64,000 bases of DNA, taken from Anaerocolumna sp. MB42-C2 (GTDB lineage Bacteria; Bacillota; Clostridia; Lachnospirales; Lachnospiraceae). The notes beneath the pieces are model-generated. The model had not been told where the DNA came from and did no database searches. It saw only the letters and a list, made by a program, of their open reading frames with translations. Location of the stretch: NCBI RefSeq assembly GCF_030913705.1, contig NZ_CP133190.1, positions 4,675,501 to 4,739,500 on the forward strand, given 5' to 3'. Below, one piece after another: positions 17,545 to 27,510 of the stretch (position 1 is the stretch's first letter; each line of letters opens with the position of its first letter). The translations under genes and the position numbers were made by a program.

Positions 17545-19329
17545 ATGAGATTAAATAATTTAAAGGTTAGGACAAAAGTTTTATTTTTAGCTGTATTTTT
17601 GTTAATGGTTTCCGTTCTAATGGGTGTTATTGCAATTATTGACCAGCAAAAATCAATTCAGATCAATATGGAGTCACTGGATGAGACCATCAGACAGGAT
17701 TATGATAACAACATCAAAAATCAGGTGGAAAATGTTATTTCGTTATTGAATGGTATATATGCTAAGTACGAAGCAGGAGACTATACTTTAGAGGAAGCAA
17801 AAACGACAGCAGCAGATCTAATAAGAGGATTGAAATACGGAAATGGCGGTTATTTTTGGGCAGATACCTATGAGGGGGACAATATCGTCATGTTGGGAAA
17901 AGATACAGAGGGTACGAACCGTATGGATTTAGTGGATAAAAAAGGAAATTCATACATAAAAGATATCATAACAAACGGAAGAAAAGAGGGAGGCGGATTT
18001 TCAGAATATTGGTTTCCAAAAGAGGGAGAAACAGAAGCTTCACCGAAACGAAGTTACAGCATTGCCTATGAACCTTTTGAATGGGTAATCGGAACCGGTA
18101 ATTATATAGATTACATAGATAAACTGGTAAATGATACAGCTAAGGCAGAACGAGCTAAAATCTATGGTAATATTATGCGGTTTGTAATGATATTTATCAT
18201 ATCCATGATATTAGCCATTCTTTTTGCTCTTTATATGTCCAGGAATTTAAATAAATCATTTACTGCTATTAGAAAGTACCTAGAGATTTTAGCAAAAGGC
18301 AATTTTAAGGAAGAGATACCGGATATTTTTAAAAACAGGAAAGATGATTTTGGTATCTTAGCGGAAGATTTAGTGACAATGAAAGAGTCTGTTGCCGGGT
18401 TAATAGGAAGTACAAAAATGGAAGCGGACCAGATTATTCATGTAGTCGGGAACGTAAATGAAAACATGAAAGAATTAAACAGTAACATCGAGGATGTCTC
18501 TGCAACAACAGAAGAATTAGCAGCCAGTATGGAGGAAACTGCGGCATCAGCTCAGGAAATGACCTCCTCATCCATGGAAATAGAAGAAGCGACTAGAAAT
18601 ATAGCCGAAAAAGCGAATGAGGGAGCTGAACAGGCAGTTAAAATCAGCAAACGCGCGGAGGACACAAGATGCGAGGTTAGAAACTCTCAGGAATTAATAA
18701 AAAAAGTCCGCAAAGAAATACAGGGTAAACTAGAAGAAGCACTAAAACAATCTCAGGTAGTTACGCAGATTAATGTATTATCCGAAGCTATAATGGGCAT
18801 TACTTCCCAGACTAACCTGCTTGCATTAAATGCAGCAATCGAAGCGGCCAGAGCAGGAGAAGCCGGTAAAGGATTTGCTGTAGTTGCGGAAGAGATACGT
18901 AATTTAGCAGAACAATCGAAAGAAATGGTAGAACAGATTCAAGGGGTTACCGGTGAAGTAACTTTGGCGGTGAATAATTTGTCAGAGAACTCAAACGCCC
19001 TTTTGGATTTTGTCTCTAAGGATATTGAGGAAAGTTTCCAAAAATTTTCAGAGGTAGCAAATGCTTATAGAGAAGATGCAGTTTATGTAGATGACCTTAT
19101 TACTGATTTCAGTGCTGCATCGGAGGAATTATTGGCTTCTATCAGTAACGTTATTCTTTCCGTTCAGGAAGTTGCGAAAGCTGCATCGGAGGGAGCGATC
19201 GGAACAGGTGAAATCGCTGAGAGGGTAGCAAATATAACGGCAATGTCAAGTGAAGTAACCAGTCAGGTGGATATTACACGTGGAAGTTCAGTCAGACTGC
19301 ATAAAGAAATTGCAGGTTTTACTATATAG
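17545..19329 (+). CDS. Methyl-accepting chemotaxis protein with single Cache sensor
   Basis: 594-aa chemoreceptor: helix at about 10-32, an extracellular single-Cache-2-type sensor (about 35-205, with [27 protein letters not shown] and [14 protein letters not shown]), a second helix near 210-235, HAMP, then a long coiled signalling domain with the conserved hairpin tip [43 protein letters not shown] 17545 is chosen for GGGAGG upstream; TTG 17524 is the alternative. It stands alone between two sugar importers, so the ligand may be a small carboxylate or sugar-related molecule. No other chemotaxis genes lie in the window. Confidence 0.93.
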   Translation: MRLNNLKVRTKVLFLAVFLLMVSVLMGVIAIIDQQKSIQINMESLDETIRQDYDNNIKNQVENVISLLNGIYAKYEAGDYTLEEAKTTAADLIRGLKYGNGGYFWADTYEGDNIVMLGKDTEGTNRMDLVDKKGNSYIKDIITNGRKEGGGFSEYWFPKEGETEASPKRSYSIAYEPFEWVIGTGNYIDYIDKLVNDTAKAERAKIYGNIMRFVMIFIISMILAILFALYMSRNLNKSFTAIRKYLEILAKGNFKEEIPDIFKNRKDDFGILAEDLVTMKESVAGLIGSTKMEADQIIHVVGNVNENMKELNSNIEDVSATTEELAASMEETAASAQEMTSSSMEIEEATRNIAEKANEGAEQAVKISKRAEDTRCEVRNSQELIKKVRKEIQGKLEEALKQSQVVTQINVLSEAIMGITSQTNLLALNAAIEAARAGEAGKGFAVVAEEIRNLAEQSKEMVEQIQGVTGEVTLAVNNLSENSNALLDFVSKDIEESFQKFSEVANAYREDAVYVDDLITDFSAASEELLASISNVILSVQEVAKAASEGAIGTGEIAERVANITAMSSEVTSQVDITRGSSVRLHKEIAGFTI

Positions 19330-19450
19330 GTTTTTAAGGATATGTATGACACACTTATGGAAATTGTCACTTTAGTGCCCATTTTCTATAAGTGCCAGCG
19401 CTAGAGTCTCCGAGCCGGAATCAGAAAATAATTATTATAAATAATCCGGT

Positions 19451-21160
19451 TCAGGCTTGCCTGGGTATACAAATTTCGGCACAGGTATATACACCTACTT
19501 CACTTAAAATATTTACACCATAAGATTCCCCATATATTAGACGGATACGTTCATTTACGTTATTTAATCCATATCCATTTGTGTGCTTATCTAATATGTT
19601 TGAAATGTCTTCCTGAGGAATTCCTACACCATTATCTTTTATTTTGAATACTATTTTGTCGTCTGCACCTATTATACTTATTTCAAGTACTTTATCTTCT
19701 TTCTCACTATTTTTCAGCCCGTGGCTGATTGCATTTTCCACAATCGGCTGTAATATTAAATTAGGCATTTCATAATTTAATACCGTTTCTTCGATATCAT
19801 AGGTTACGGTGAATTTATTATTCCACATAATCATCTGGATAGAAATATAAGATTTGGTATTGATAACCTCATTACCGATAGTTGTTATATCCTTACCGTG
19901 ATTTAAGGAAGTTCGGTAAAACTGGGATAACAATAATGTCATCTGGCTGATATCTTCATTACCACTAGTAATAGCCCGGCTGTTAATCAGAGAAAGGGAA
20001 TTATAAAGAAAATGAGGGTTAATCTGGGCATGCAGAGCCTTTAATTCATAATCTTTTTGTTTTATTTTACTTGTATAGACTTCCTTAATTAAATATTCAA
20101 TCTGATGAATCATTTTATCAAAGCTGCGTATTAATATACCAATCTCATCTTTTTTATTACTTTTTACAGACACGGTAAAAATACCGTTTTCTACGTTACG
20201 GATATTTTTTGTCAAAGCTTCTATCGGAGAAACAATAGCATTTGTAATGAAGTAGATAAGCAGATTCAATAGTATAAAGCAAAGGACCATAATGATTATG
20301 ATGGTAAAAGCAATCTGGTTCGCTGCACCTGAAATTAAGGGAAGCGGCTTATACAGATAGATGGACCAGTCTTTATTCAAAGGAGCCGACAGTATTACGT
20401 AATTATCTGAATATTCATCAATTAATTTCGTGTTTTTATCTTCAATTTCGTGATTTTTGATTATAAAACGAGAATTTTTATTTTTTAATGAATCATAGGA
20501 GAAAACTAACTTTTTATTTTCATCTAATACGGCAACGCCATAATTTTTATTCGCGATATTCTGCAGCGGTTCAAAAAATTTATTATAGTTTAATTTTATA
20601 TAGAGTATATTGGTTTTGGGGCTTTCCCCTTTAAACAATAAATTCCGGGCTAAAAAAAGGGTATCCATACCATCTGAAAACCAATTGGAGTTGTAATTAC
20701 TGATGACGCGGTTATACCATTTATTTCCCACAATATCGGTAAGAGGACCAATGAATTTTTTATATTTTAATAGACCTGAATCAGTATAGATCTGTATTTG
20801 AGATATATCGCTATGTAAGGATAAATATGAATTAATGACCGGTTCCAGATCATTTGTATAGGTAAGATACATTTTATAATATTCATCGGTATAATCCTGA
20901 TTCAAGGTTGTTATGATGTGTTCATTTGTAAAAAAATAATCGGACAGATTATTATATACCTGTACATTGCCATTAATTTGTACTATTGACTGATTCAGAG
21001 ATTTTATCAGGTTTGTTTTTTCATTATTGATAAGGATATCCTTTACCTTATGATAGCTGAATAAATTTAAAGCAATAAGAGGAATGATACTTAGAAGGTA
21101 ATAGGAAAATATAATTTTCTGTCTTAAATTCAGATTATAGATATTTTTAAAAATTCTCAT
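19451..21160 (-). CDS. YesM-type sensor histidine kinase
   Basis: 569-aa membrane kinase with a helix at about 12-35, an extracellular sensor of about 240 residues, a second helix, HAMP (SPIEALTKNIRNVENGIF), phosphoacceptor motif AQINPHFLYNSLSLIN and N-box ILQPIVENAISHG; the C-terminal ATPase domain is complete. It overlaps the end of the upstream response-regulator gene. Two ATGs are possible, 21172 and 21160; GGTGAT six bases before 21160 favours the latter. It forms a pair with the regulator and faces away from the importer starting at 22900, which it probably controls. Confidence 0.92.
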   Translation of the reverse strand: MRIFKNIYNLNLRQKIIFSYYLLSIIPLIALNLFSYHKVKDILINNEKTNLIKSLNQSIVQINGNVQVYNNLSDYFFTNEHIITTLNQDYTDEYYKMYLTYTNDLEPVINSYLSLHSDISQIQIYTDSGLLKYKKFIGPLTDIVGNKWYNRVISNYNSNWFSDGMDTLFLARNLLFKGESPKTNILYIKLNYNKFFEPLQNIANKNYGVAVLDENKKLVFSYDSLKNKNSRFIIKNHEIEDKNTKLIDEYSDNYVILSAPLNKDWSIYLYKPLPLISGAANQIAFTIIIIMVLCFILLNLLIYFITNAIVSPIEALTKNIRNVENGIFTVSVKSNKKDEIGILIRSFDKMIHQIEYLIKEVYTSKIKQKDYELKALHAQINPHFLYNSLSLINSRAITSGNEDISQMTLLLSQFYRTSLNHGKDITTIGNEVINTKSYISIQMIMWNNKFTVTYDIEETVLNYEMPNLILQPIVENAISHGLKNSEKEDKVLEISIIGADDKIVFKIKDNGVGIPQEDISNILDKHTNGYGLNNVNERIRLIYGESYGVNILSEVGVYTCAEICIPRQA

Positions 21161-22679
21161 TGATATCACCATCTTTTTGCCTGTATTTTTCCGGGCTTAT
21201 ACTATAAAATTCGCGAAAACTCTGACAAAAATAAGAAACGTTCCGATAACCAACTTTTTTGCTGATGTCATTTATTTTCATGTGGGTTTTTTCCAGTAAT
21301 CTTTTGGCTTCCGACATTCTGTAGTTTTTAATAAATTTTATCAAGCCATAACCGGTCTCTTTTTTGAAAATCCGGCACAAATAATCCGGATTGATATAAA
21401 CCAGGGAAGCTAATTCATTGAGGCTCAAATCCTGGTCATAGTGGTCATAAATATATTGTTTGACGGTTGCGACTTTATTTTCATATTTATATACTTTGAT
21501 ATCTGAACTTTCAAATTTGTTTACCAAATCTGTTAATATGGTATCAGCCTCATCCAGATTATTGGTAAGATAGATTTTTTCAATCTGACCGTTCAAATCC
21601 AAATAATCTATATCCTGATATAATGTTTTTAAAATATTAGATAAAATATATTTTGCATAAATAAGAGACAGGCCTCTGGAAGATTTTAATTTTTGAATGA
21701 TTAAATTAATGTGAAAACGTAGTCGGCTAAAGTCCCGGAGGATAATATCATTCGTGATTATTTCAAAGAGGTTTGAATCTAATTGTATTTTTTCGTTATA
21801 ATCCTCGTTAAAATTCTCATAAAAAACATGACAGTCTGGTAAAAAAAACTTATTTTCCATTAAATGCTCCAAATTATTATATTCCGAAGCTAAATCATTA
21901 TTTTCAATTTTTTTAGAAACGGCAATGTGGCATGTCACATTATATGTAAGTGAAAAATACTCATAGATTTCCCCGGCAGTTTTAATAACTTCGGAATCGT
22001 TTAATGGACCCGGCTCTTTTTTATAAACAAGGAAAATACTCTGCATGGGATTTAGATTAACATAGTCATAGGAATAAGGTAATACCCTGCTCAATTCTTT
22101 TAAATAGGTAGTATCAGTTTCAAAGAAGAAATTCTTATTAAATTCCAGCAGGAGCATGTTACTGTAATTTTGAATAAATTCCAGAGAGGTAAAACCTTTG
22201 GCCTGTTTTTTTATAATATTCACAGGGACTCCGTTAATCAAATTTAATAAAAGATGTTCCTTTATGAACTGGTTACTAAGCTGTTTCCTTTCTTCCTTTC
22301 TTTTTAAAAGGCCAACTTCATTTATAACTTTTTGCATTATTTCCTGGAATTCAGCAGGATTAACAGGTTTCAATAAATAATCCTTTACACCGATAAGAAT
22401 TGCTTCTTTTGCATACTCAAATTCATTAAAGCCACTGAAAATTATAATTTTAAGATCAGGCTGAAGTAAAACAGCTTTTTTTGATAATTCCAAACCATCC
22501 AAAAAAGGCATCTTAATATCCGTCAGTAAAATGTCAATTTTTTTATTTTCAATATAATTTAACGCTTCCCGGCCGTCACTGGCAGTTATTATTTCTAAAT
22601 CAAAATTATATTTTTTAATTAAATAAATTATACAATCCAGTTCAATATTTTCATCATCTGTTATTAAAATTAGACACAA
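21147..22679 (-). CDS. YesN-type response regulator with AraC DNA-binding domain
   Basis: 510 aa: receiver (Asp8-Asp9, phosphoacceptor Asp54 in LLTDIKMPFLDG, Lys in YLLKPVNP), a middle region of about 270 residues typical of YesN, and a C-terminal AraC domain (LNELASLVYINPDYLCRIFKKETGYGLIKFI ... VGYRNVSYFCQSFREFYSISPEKYR). Transcribed with the kinase, whose start overlaps its stop. The divergent binding-protein gene at 22900 is the obvious target. Confidence 0.93.
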   Translation of the reverse strand: MCLILITDDENIELDCIIYLIKKYNFDLEIITASDGREALNYIENKKIDILLTDIKMPFLDGLELSKKAVLLQPDLKIIIFSGFNEFEYAKEAILIGVKDYLLKPVNPAEFQEIMQKVINEVGLLKRKEERKQLSNQFIKEHLLLNLINGVPVNIIKKQAKGFTSLEFIQNYSNMLLLEFNKNFFFETDTTYLKELSRVLPYSYDYVNLNPMQSIFLVYKKEPGPLNDSEVIKTAGEIYEYFSLTYNVTCHIAVSKKIENNDLASEYNNLEHLMENKFFLPDCHVFYENFNEDYNEKIQLDSNLFEIITNDIILRDFSRLRFHINLIIQKLKSSRGLSLIYAKYILSNILKTLYQDIDYLDLNGQIEKIYLTNNLDEADTILTDLVNKFESSDIKVYKYENKVATVKQYIYDHYDQDLSLNELASLVYINPDYLCRIFKKETGYGLIKFIKNYRMSEAKRLLEKTHMKINDISKKVGYRNVSYFCQSFREFYSISPEKYRQKDGDINENF

Positions 22680-22828
22680 ATCACAATCACACCTTATAGT
22701 TTAAATAAATAATTATAAAAAAAAACACATGAGAATCGTTATATACACAATTATTAGTGATAATATACAATAAATTCATACGAATGTCAATTCTTTGATA
22801 TTTACGGTGAATCCATATCTTGCTAAAA

Positions 22829-22875
22829 TTATTATATAAAATCCAATAGCCGGCGAAGTTGGTTTTATATAATAA
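22829..22875 (+). promoter_or_regulatory. Long hairpin in the divergent promoter, next to the binding-protein gene
   Basis: TTATTATATAAAA-T-CC (22829-22844) pairs with GGTTTTATATAATAA (22861-22875): 15 pairs with one bulged T, around a 16-base loop containing GCCGGC. It also contains a TATAAT at 22867-22872. Could be an operator or a 5' UTR stem just before the GGAAGGATG ribosome site. Confidence 0.5.
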
Positions 22876-22899
22876 GAGAAATTATGGAAGGATGATATT

Positions 22900-24582
22900 A
22901 TGAAAAAAATTAGAAGACTATTTGCCCTGCTACTGTCATTTCTGCTGGTAACAGGTTTGTTGGTTGGTTGCAAAAGTACTTCCACAAAGGAGCCTGAAAA
23001 ACAATCCGGTGAAACGGAGTCCATACCGGTTATGACACAAAACCTGGATCCATACGGAGCATTAGCTGAGAAGACTGAATTACATATTGGGAGAAGCGAA
23101 GATGCAAATGTAAAATATGAGGAGGGAGAAAATTCAGAAAATAATTATATAACGAAATACCTGGAAGAAAAATTAAATGTTGATTATATATATGATTTTT
23201 CAGTTTCAAATCAGACGTATGATACTAAAGTTGCAATGGCAATAACATCCGGTGAACTTCCTGATGTTATGACCGTATCGGAATCCCAGCTGCGGCAGCT
23301 GGTGAAAGCCGATGCGGTGGCAGATATGACAGATGCTTATAATAAGTTTGCCTCCGATAATCTGAAAAGTGCCTATGAATCAACAAACGGAATCAGTTTT
23401 GGAAGTGTTACATTTGATGGTAAAATCTTAGCGATGCCCAATGTATCTCCCGGAGCCGACGGTATTCCCCTTTTATATATTAGAGGTGACTGGATGGACC
23501 AATTAGGCTTAAAAGAGCCAAAATCCATGGACGATGTTGTAAACATTATCCGTACTTTCATGGAGAAAAACCCTGGAGGCAAGGTAAATAATGGATTGGT
23601 GGTAGCTCAGAAAATTGTGGCTACAGGGGGTAATACCTACGGAATTGATGCTTTATTTGCACTTTATAATTCTTATCCTAAATTCTGGATAACAGATGAC
23701 AGCGGTAAGTTAACTTATGGTTCCATTACGCCTGAGACAAAAGAAGCATTAACCAATATAAGAAAATTAGTTACAGAGGGTATCATTGATCCGTCATTTA
23801 TAGTAAGGGATTCCGATCAGTGCCAGGAGCTGGTAACAAGCGGTCAGGCCGGTGTGTTTTTCGGAGCATGGTGGAATATGGCTTCACCTTTAAAAGATAT
23901 GTCAGCGAATGATGATTCTGTTTATTGGAACTGTTATACGGCGCCATTAACGGAGGATGGCAAATATAATACACATATGATGTCACCTACCACGAGCTAT
24001 TTAGTTGTAAATAAGGATGCATCGGAATCGGTTAAGGAAGCCGTAATAAAAACCATGAATTATCAATTTGACATAGACCAGGATCAGGGTGTCAGCCTAA
24101 AGCCAAGACCGGAAGCCGGTTACAGCTGGACAATGATGCCGCTTAGCGTATTACTCTCAAGATTTGACGATAAGGAGGCAAAAGCCCAGGCCGTTATGGA
24201 TGTGGTAAATGGAGTAAAACAGGAATCTGATTTGGTAGGAGAAGAAAAGATATGGTATCAGGATTATAAGCTGGTGGATACTGAGGGAATGTCAAAGGCA
24301 ATTGCTGGGAATGGCGGCTCCGGTTGTTCCTTTACCAAGGGTGCATATGCAATATCCAGTAATGTTAAAATAATTAATAAGGTTTATGGCGCTACTTATG
24401 CCCATACAGATACTATGGATAAGAAATGGGCAACCCTGGAAAAAATAGAAGATGAAAAATTTTTACAAATATTAGTAGGGGATGCTGATGTCAGTGAATT
24501 TGATAATTTCGTAAGCCAGTGGAAATCCCTCGGCGGTGATGAGATAACTACTGAGTTGGAAGGACTATTAAAGCAACAATAA
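22900..24582 (+). CDS. Oligosaccharide ABC transporter substrate-binding lipoprotein (LplA-like)
   Basis: 560-aa binding protein of the long LplA/YtcQ-like group. Signal peptide and lipobox LLVGCKS with the lipid Cys at about 24, then a Ser/Thr/Glu tether. The body carries features common to the group (NYITKYLEEKLNVDY, GELPDVMTVSESQLRQLV, WMDQLGLKEPKSMDD, WWNMASPLKDM). Ribosome site GGAAGGATG. It is first in an operon with two permeases (about 24869 and 25805), under probable control of the divergent YesMN pair. No ATPase subunit is present. A GH43-like remnant after the permeases hints at an arabinan or xylan ligand, as an inference only. Confidence 0.92.
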   Translation: MKKIRRLFALLLSFLLVTGLLVGCKSTSTKEPEKQSGETESIPVMTQNLDPYGALAEKTELHIGRSEDANVKYEEGENSENNYITKYLEEKLNVDYIYDFSVSNQTYDTKVAMAITSGELPDVMTVSESQLRQLVKADAVADMTDAYNKFASDNLKSAYESTNGISFGSVTFDGKILAMPNVSPGADGIPLLYIRGDWMDQLGLKEPKSMDDVVNIIRTFMEKNPGGKVNNGLVVAQKIVATGGNTYGIDALFALYNSYPKFWITDDSGKLTYGSITPETKEALTNIRKLVTEGIIDPSFIVRDSDQCQELVTSGQAGVFFGAWWNMASPLKDMSANDDSVYWNCYTAPLTEDGKYNTHMMSPTTSYLVVNKDASESVKEAVIKTMNYQFDIDQDQGVSLKPRPEAGYSWTMMPLSVLLSRFDDKEAKAQAVMDVVNGVKQESDLVGEEKIWYQDYKLVDTEGMSKAIAGNGGSGCSFTKGAYAISSNVKIINKVYGATYAHTDTMDKKWATLEKIEDEKFLQILVGDADVSEFDNFVSQWKSLGGDEITTELEGLLKQQ

Positions 24583-24591
24583 AGAACATGT

Positions 24592-24657
24592 CTTTCCATA
24601 TCACAAAAGTGTGGTGTCAGGAAAGTTAAAACCATGGGTTTTAAGCGATATGGAAAG
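24592..24657 (+). promoter_or_regulatory. Branched hairpin downstream of the binding-protein gene
   Basis: CTTTCCATATC (24592-24602) pairs perfectly with GATATGGAAAG (24647-24657) and encloses a second perfect hairpin TTAAAACC-ATG-GGTTTTAA (24627-24645). No T-run. Likely an RNA 3' stabiliser or partial terminator giving more binding protein than permease. Confidence 0.5.
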
Positions 24658-24660
24658 GCC

Positions 24661-24890
24661 AGTTTCAATCCTGACTTAGGTGGGCGCGCAGCGCAGACAT
24701 TTCACACTTCTTATCTGGGCAGTATCGCAAGCCTGACTGCGGTATGCATGGGTGTTAGGTTGAAAGAAAATATAATATAGGAAAGCGATGCCACATTTTG
24801 TTTCTTTCAACCTTTTAATCGTGGCAGTAACACTTCTACCACAGATGTGTTATGCAATGGGTGTTAAGATGAGAAAATATAAAATTATAA
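24661..24890 (+). repeat. Imperfect tandem duplication before the permease gene
   Basis: Blocks recur in the same order about 110-145 bases apart: TTTCAATCCT / TTTCAACCTT, GTGG...CAG, ACACTTCT (24704 and 24830), TATGCATGGGTGTTAGG / TATGCAATGGGTGTTAAG, and GAAAATATAA. The second copy runs into the permease start, so the first copy may be a decayed earlier gene start. Confidence 0.5.
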
Positions 24891-25792
24891 AATTCAGCAG
24901 CAGAATAACAAGGACAATTCCATATCATCTGATGCTTTTACCCGGTATTATCCTGTTAATTATTTATTCAGTTATACCATTATTGGGAAATATAATAGCC
25001 TTTCAGGATTTTCAGCCCATTTTAGGTTTTTTTAAATCGGAATGGGTTGGGCTTGACAATTTTAAATATATGTTCCAGCTTCCCGATACATTTCTGATTT
25101 TCAGGAACACTCTTGTAATAGCTGTCGGAAAAATTGTATTTAATATTATTCTATCCGTATTTTTTGCCGTACTACTAAGTGAAGCATATAGTACGGCATT
25201 TAAGAAAACCGTTCAAACGATATGTTTTCTTCCCCATTTTTTATCATGGGTCATATTAGCCACTATATTTAAAGATCTATTAGATGGAACAGGTCTGATT
25301 AATACTATATTGATTAATTTGAATGTTATTGAAAAGCCGATAGTTTTTTTAGGTAGCAACCACTTATTTCAATCTATTATGGTCGGTACGGATGTGTGGA
25401 AGGAATTCGGATACAGTGCAATTATCTTTATAGCAGCACTGGCAGGAATTAACCCGGAGCTTTATGAGGCAGCTGAAATGGATGGTGCCAGCAGGCTGAA
25501 GAAAATCTGGCATGTTACCTTTCCCTCCATAAGGGTGACCATTGTTTTAGTCGTTACACTTAATATTGCTAATATTTTAAATGCCGGTTTTGATCAGGTA
25601 TTTAATATGTATAATCCGGTCGTTTACAGGTCCGGAGATGTTATTGATACCTATGTATACAGGATGAGTTTCCAGAATGCACAGTATTCGTTTGCGACGG
25701 CTGTGGGTTTACTGAAATCGGTAATCAGTTTTATTTTAATTATTACATCCTATAAGCTTGCAGACAAGTTTGCTAATTACCGGATATTTTAA
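24869..25792 (+). CDS. Oligosaccharide ABC transporter permease (LplB type)
   Basis: 307-aa permease with six transmembrane helices and EAA loop YEAAEMDGASRLKKIWHVTFPSI. I place the start at ATG 24869 because the protein then begins MRKYKIIKFSSRITRTIPYHLMLLPG as in the family. ATG 24788 gives 27 more residues and has its own AGGAAAG, so it cannot be excluded. It ends 12 bases before the partner permease. Confidence 0.88.
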   Translation: MRKYKIIKFSSRITRTIPYHLMLLPGIILLIIYSVIPLLGNIIAFQDFQPILGFFKSEWVGLDNFKYMFQLPDTFLIFRNTLVIAVGKIVFNIILSVFFAVLLSEAYSTAFKKTVQTICFLPHFLSWVILATIFKDLLDGTGLINTILINLNVIEKPIVFLGSNHLFQSIMVGTDVWKEFGYSAIIFIAALAGINPELYEAAEMDGASRLKKIWHVTFPSIRVTIVLVVTLNIANILNAGFDQVFNMYNPVVYRSGDVIDTYVYRMSFQNAQYSFATAVGLLKSVISFILIITSYKLADKFANYRIF

Positions 25793-25804
25793 AAGGAGGA
25801 AGAA

Positions 25805-26686
25805 ATGGTTAAATATAAATCCCTGTATAATCGTGTTTTTGACACGGTAGTAATCGTACTTCTTGTATTTTTAACTCTTATTTGTTTACTTCCTCTGCTG
25901 AATGTTCTGGCATTATCCTTAAGTGATAAAAATGCCGCTATTGCCGGTAAAGTAACTTTTATTCCGGTGGATTTTACTTTAGCGGCATATAATTATCTTC
26001 TTGATGATACCAAATTTTTTACTTCTTTTTTTGTTTCATTTAAACGTGTCATTCTGGGAGGAAGTATAAATCTGGTTATTACATTGCTTATGGCTTACCC
26101 GTTATCGCTGGAAACAGATGAATTTCCAAGCAGAAACCGTTACATGTGGTTTGTCCTGTTTACCATGTTGTTCAGCGCAGGTATTGTTCCCTGGTATTTT
26201 GTAATAAAAGGCACTGGGCTTTTGGATAGTATTTGGGCATTGGTAATCCCTTCGGCAGTACCAATATATAACGTAATTTTATTAATGAATTTTTTCAGAA
26301 ACCAGCCAAAAGCAATCAAAGAATCAGCTAAAATCGATGGGGTCAGTTCGCTGCAGATGCTTACAAATATATGTATCCCACTAGCCAAACCTGCTATTGC
26401 TACCGTTACCCTCTTTAGTATTGTTGGGCACTGGAATAATTTTTTTGATGGTATGTTATTAATTAATTCACCGGAAAAGATACCATTACAGACTTATATC
26501 CAGCAGCTTGTCGTTAAAGTAGTTGATTCCACGACACTTTCTTCTGACCAGTTGATAGCACAGATGTCACAGAGAACATTTAATGCTGCAAAGATAGTAA
26601 TATCAACTATACCAATCTTAGTTGTATACCCATTTATGCAGAAGTATTTTGTAAAAGGAATCACATTAGGCTCTGTAAAAGAATAA
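25805..26686 (+). CDS. Oligosaccharide ABC transporter permease (LplC type)
   Basis: 293-aa permease, six helices, EAA-like loop KESAKIDGVSSLQMLTNICIPLAKP and the family C-terminus KYFVKGITLGSVKE. Strong AAAAGGAGG before ATG 25805. Partner of the preceding permease. Confidence 0.93.
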   Translation: MVKYKSLYNRVFDTVVIVLLVFLTLICLLPLLNVLALSLSDKNAAIAGKVTFIPVDFTLAAYNYLLDDTKFFTSFFVSFKRVILGGSINLVITLLMAYPLSLETDEFPSRNRYMWFVLFTMLFSAGIVPWYFVIKGTGLLDSIWALVIPSAVPIYNVILLMNFFRNQPKAIKESAKIDGVSSLQMLTNICIPLAKPAIATVTLFSIVGHWNNFFDGMLLINSPEKIPLQTYIQQLVVKVVDSTTLSSDQLIAQMSQRTFNAAKIVISTIPILVVYPFMQKYFVKGITLGSVKE

Positions 26687-26799
26687 TCACGGTTTTCTGA
26701 ATAATAGAATACGTTTATATCTGTTATATGTAAAGGAAATCAATTATGTATAAAAAAGTTAACTGTATTTTAAAATTGGATAATTCGAAAAGTATAAAA

Positions 26800-27030
26800 A
26801 AGGAGGTAAATATTATTTCATTATACTATTTTGGAAAAAAGGCCTGAGAAATTCATATTAGGGACAGGTTATCATTCTAAATACAGGATAAATATATATT
26901 TGCTTATCATCGCTTCGGAACACCATTCGATAAATATCTCTTTGGAAAAGGATATCACAGAGAGGTATATCTTGATCTTATTACTTTTAATAACTTGTCA
27001 TATATAGAAAAAATTGAACCGACACAATAA
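26800..27030 (+). pseudogene. Decayed gene end, GH43-like
   Basis: A strong AAAAAGGAGGT at about 26800 is followed by no good start codon. The frame ending at 27030 carries stops at 26845 and 26878 but then reads IQDKYIFAYHRFGTPFDKYL and YHREVYLDLITFNNLSY, which resembles the C-terminal YHRH ... HREV.ID.L.FN pattern of GH43 arabinofuranosidases/xylosidases as I recall it. A related stretch (EKFILGTGYHSKYR) sits in another frame near 26834-26875, so frameshifts are likely. Location after an importer is where a GH43 gene would be expected. Family call is tentative. Confidence 0.5.
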
Positions 27031-27042
27031 CTGCATGTAAGT

Positions 27043-27083
27043 CAAAGGGACCGTTGTAAAAGTATATAACAACGGTCCCTTTG
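27043..27083. terminator. Strong hairpin between convergent genes
   Basis: CAAAGGGACCGTTGT pairs perfectly with ACAACGGTCCCTTTG (15 bp) around an 11-base loop. It lies between the importer operon and the minus-strand gene ending at 27143 and may serve both directions. No clear T-run. Confidence 0.7.
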
Positions 27084-27142
27084 AATATAGGAGATTTTAT
27101 TTAGCAGCGAAAGTAAGTTTTTACATGATATAATCAGTTACC

Positions 27143-27493
27143 TTATACGGCATTATGAACAAAAGCGACAATTTTTTCAATAGGAATATCCGTTACAGAA
27201 CCAACATTATAGCAGTGGCGGCGACGATCATAGTTCTGACCATAATTCTGGCCGTCATAGCCAGTTTCGCATTCATCATATGGCGGGTCGATCGGAGTGG
27301 CAGGAGCGGATCCCTGGTCGGTTACCAGACGAACGAAATCACAGTTAACAGCTAAGATAACACCGGTGAAACCGGAACCGGATTCTCCGCCGCTTGCGGT
27401 AAATATTGTTACAGTTTCTCCAATAAAACGTGAGATATGCCTGATGAAACTTTCGTTATTATTAATACCATTAAAACCATTATTGAATGACAT
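27143..27493 (-). CDS. Small protein of unknown function, tandem paralogue 1
   Basis: 116 aa. An Asn-rich start is followed by HISRFIGETVTIFTASGGESGSGFTGVILAVNCDFVRLV, which looks like a small beta-barrel with a conserved SGGxSGxGFTGV core, then a variable Tyr/Asp/Gln-rich insert (GYDGQNYGQNYDRRRHCYNV) and the end DIPIEKIVAFVHNAV. Strong TAAGGAGG ribosome site. Its neighbour at 27511 is clearly homologous. The composition suggests a spore or envelope coat component, but I do not recognise a named family. Confidence 0.75.
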   Translation of the reverse strand: MSFNNGFNGINNNESFIRHISRFIGETVTIFTASGGESGSGFTGVILAVNCDFVRLVTDQGSAPATPIDPPYDECETGYDGQNYGQNYDRRRHCYNVGSVTDIPIEKIVAFVHNAV

Positions 27494-27510
27494 CGTTAAA
27501 TCCTCCTTAT

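Noticed and set aside
19412-19452. Terminator hairpin between chemoreceptor and kinase
   Set aside because: GAGCCGGA/TCCGGTTC pairs only weakly across 26 bases and overlaps the kinase stop; too uncertain to list.
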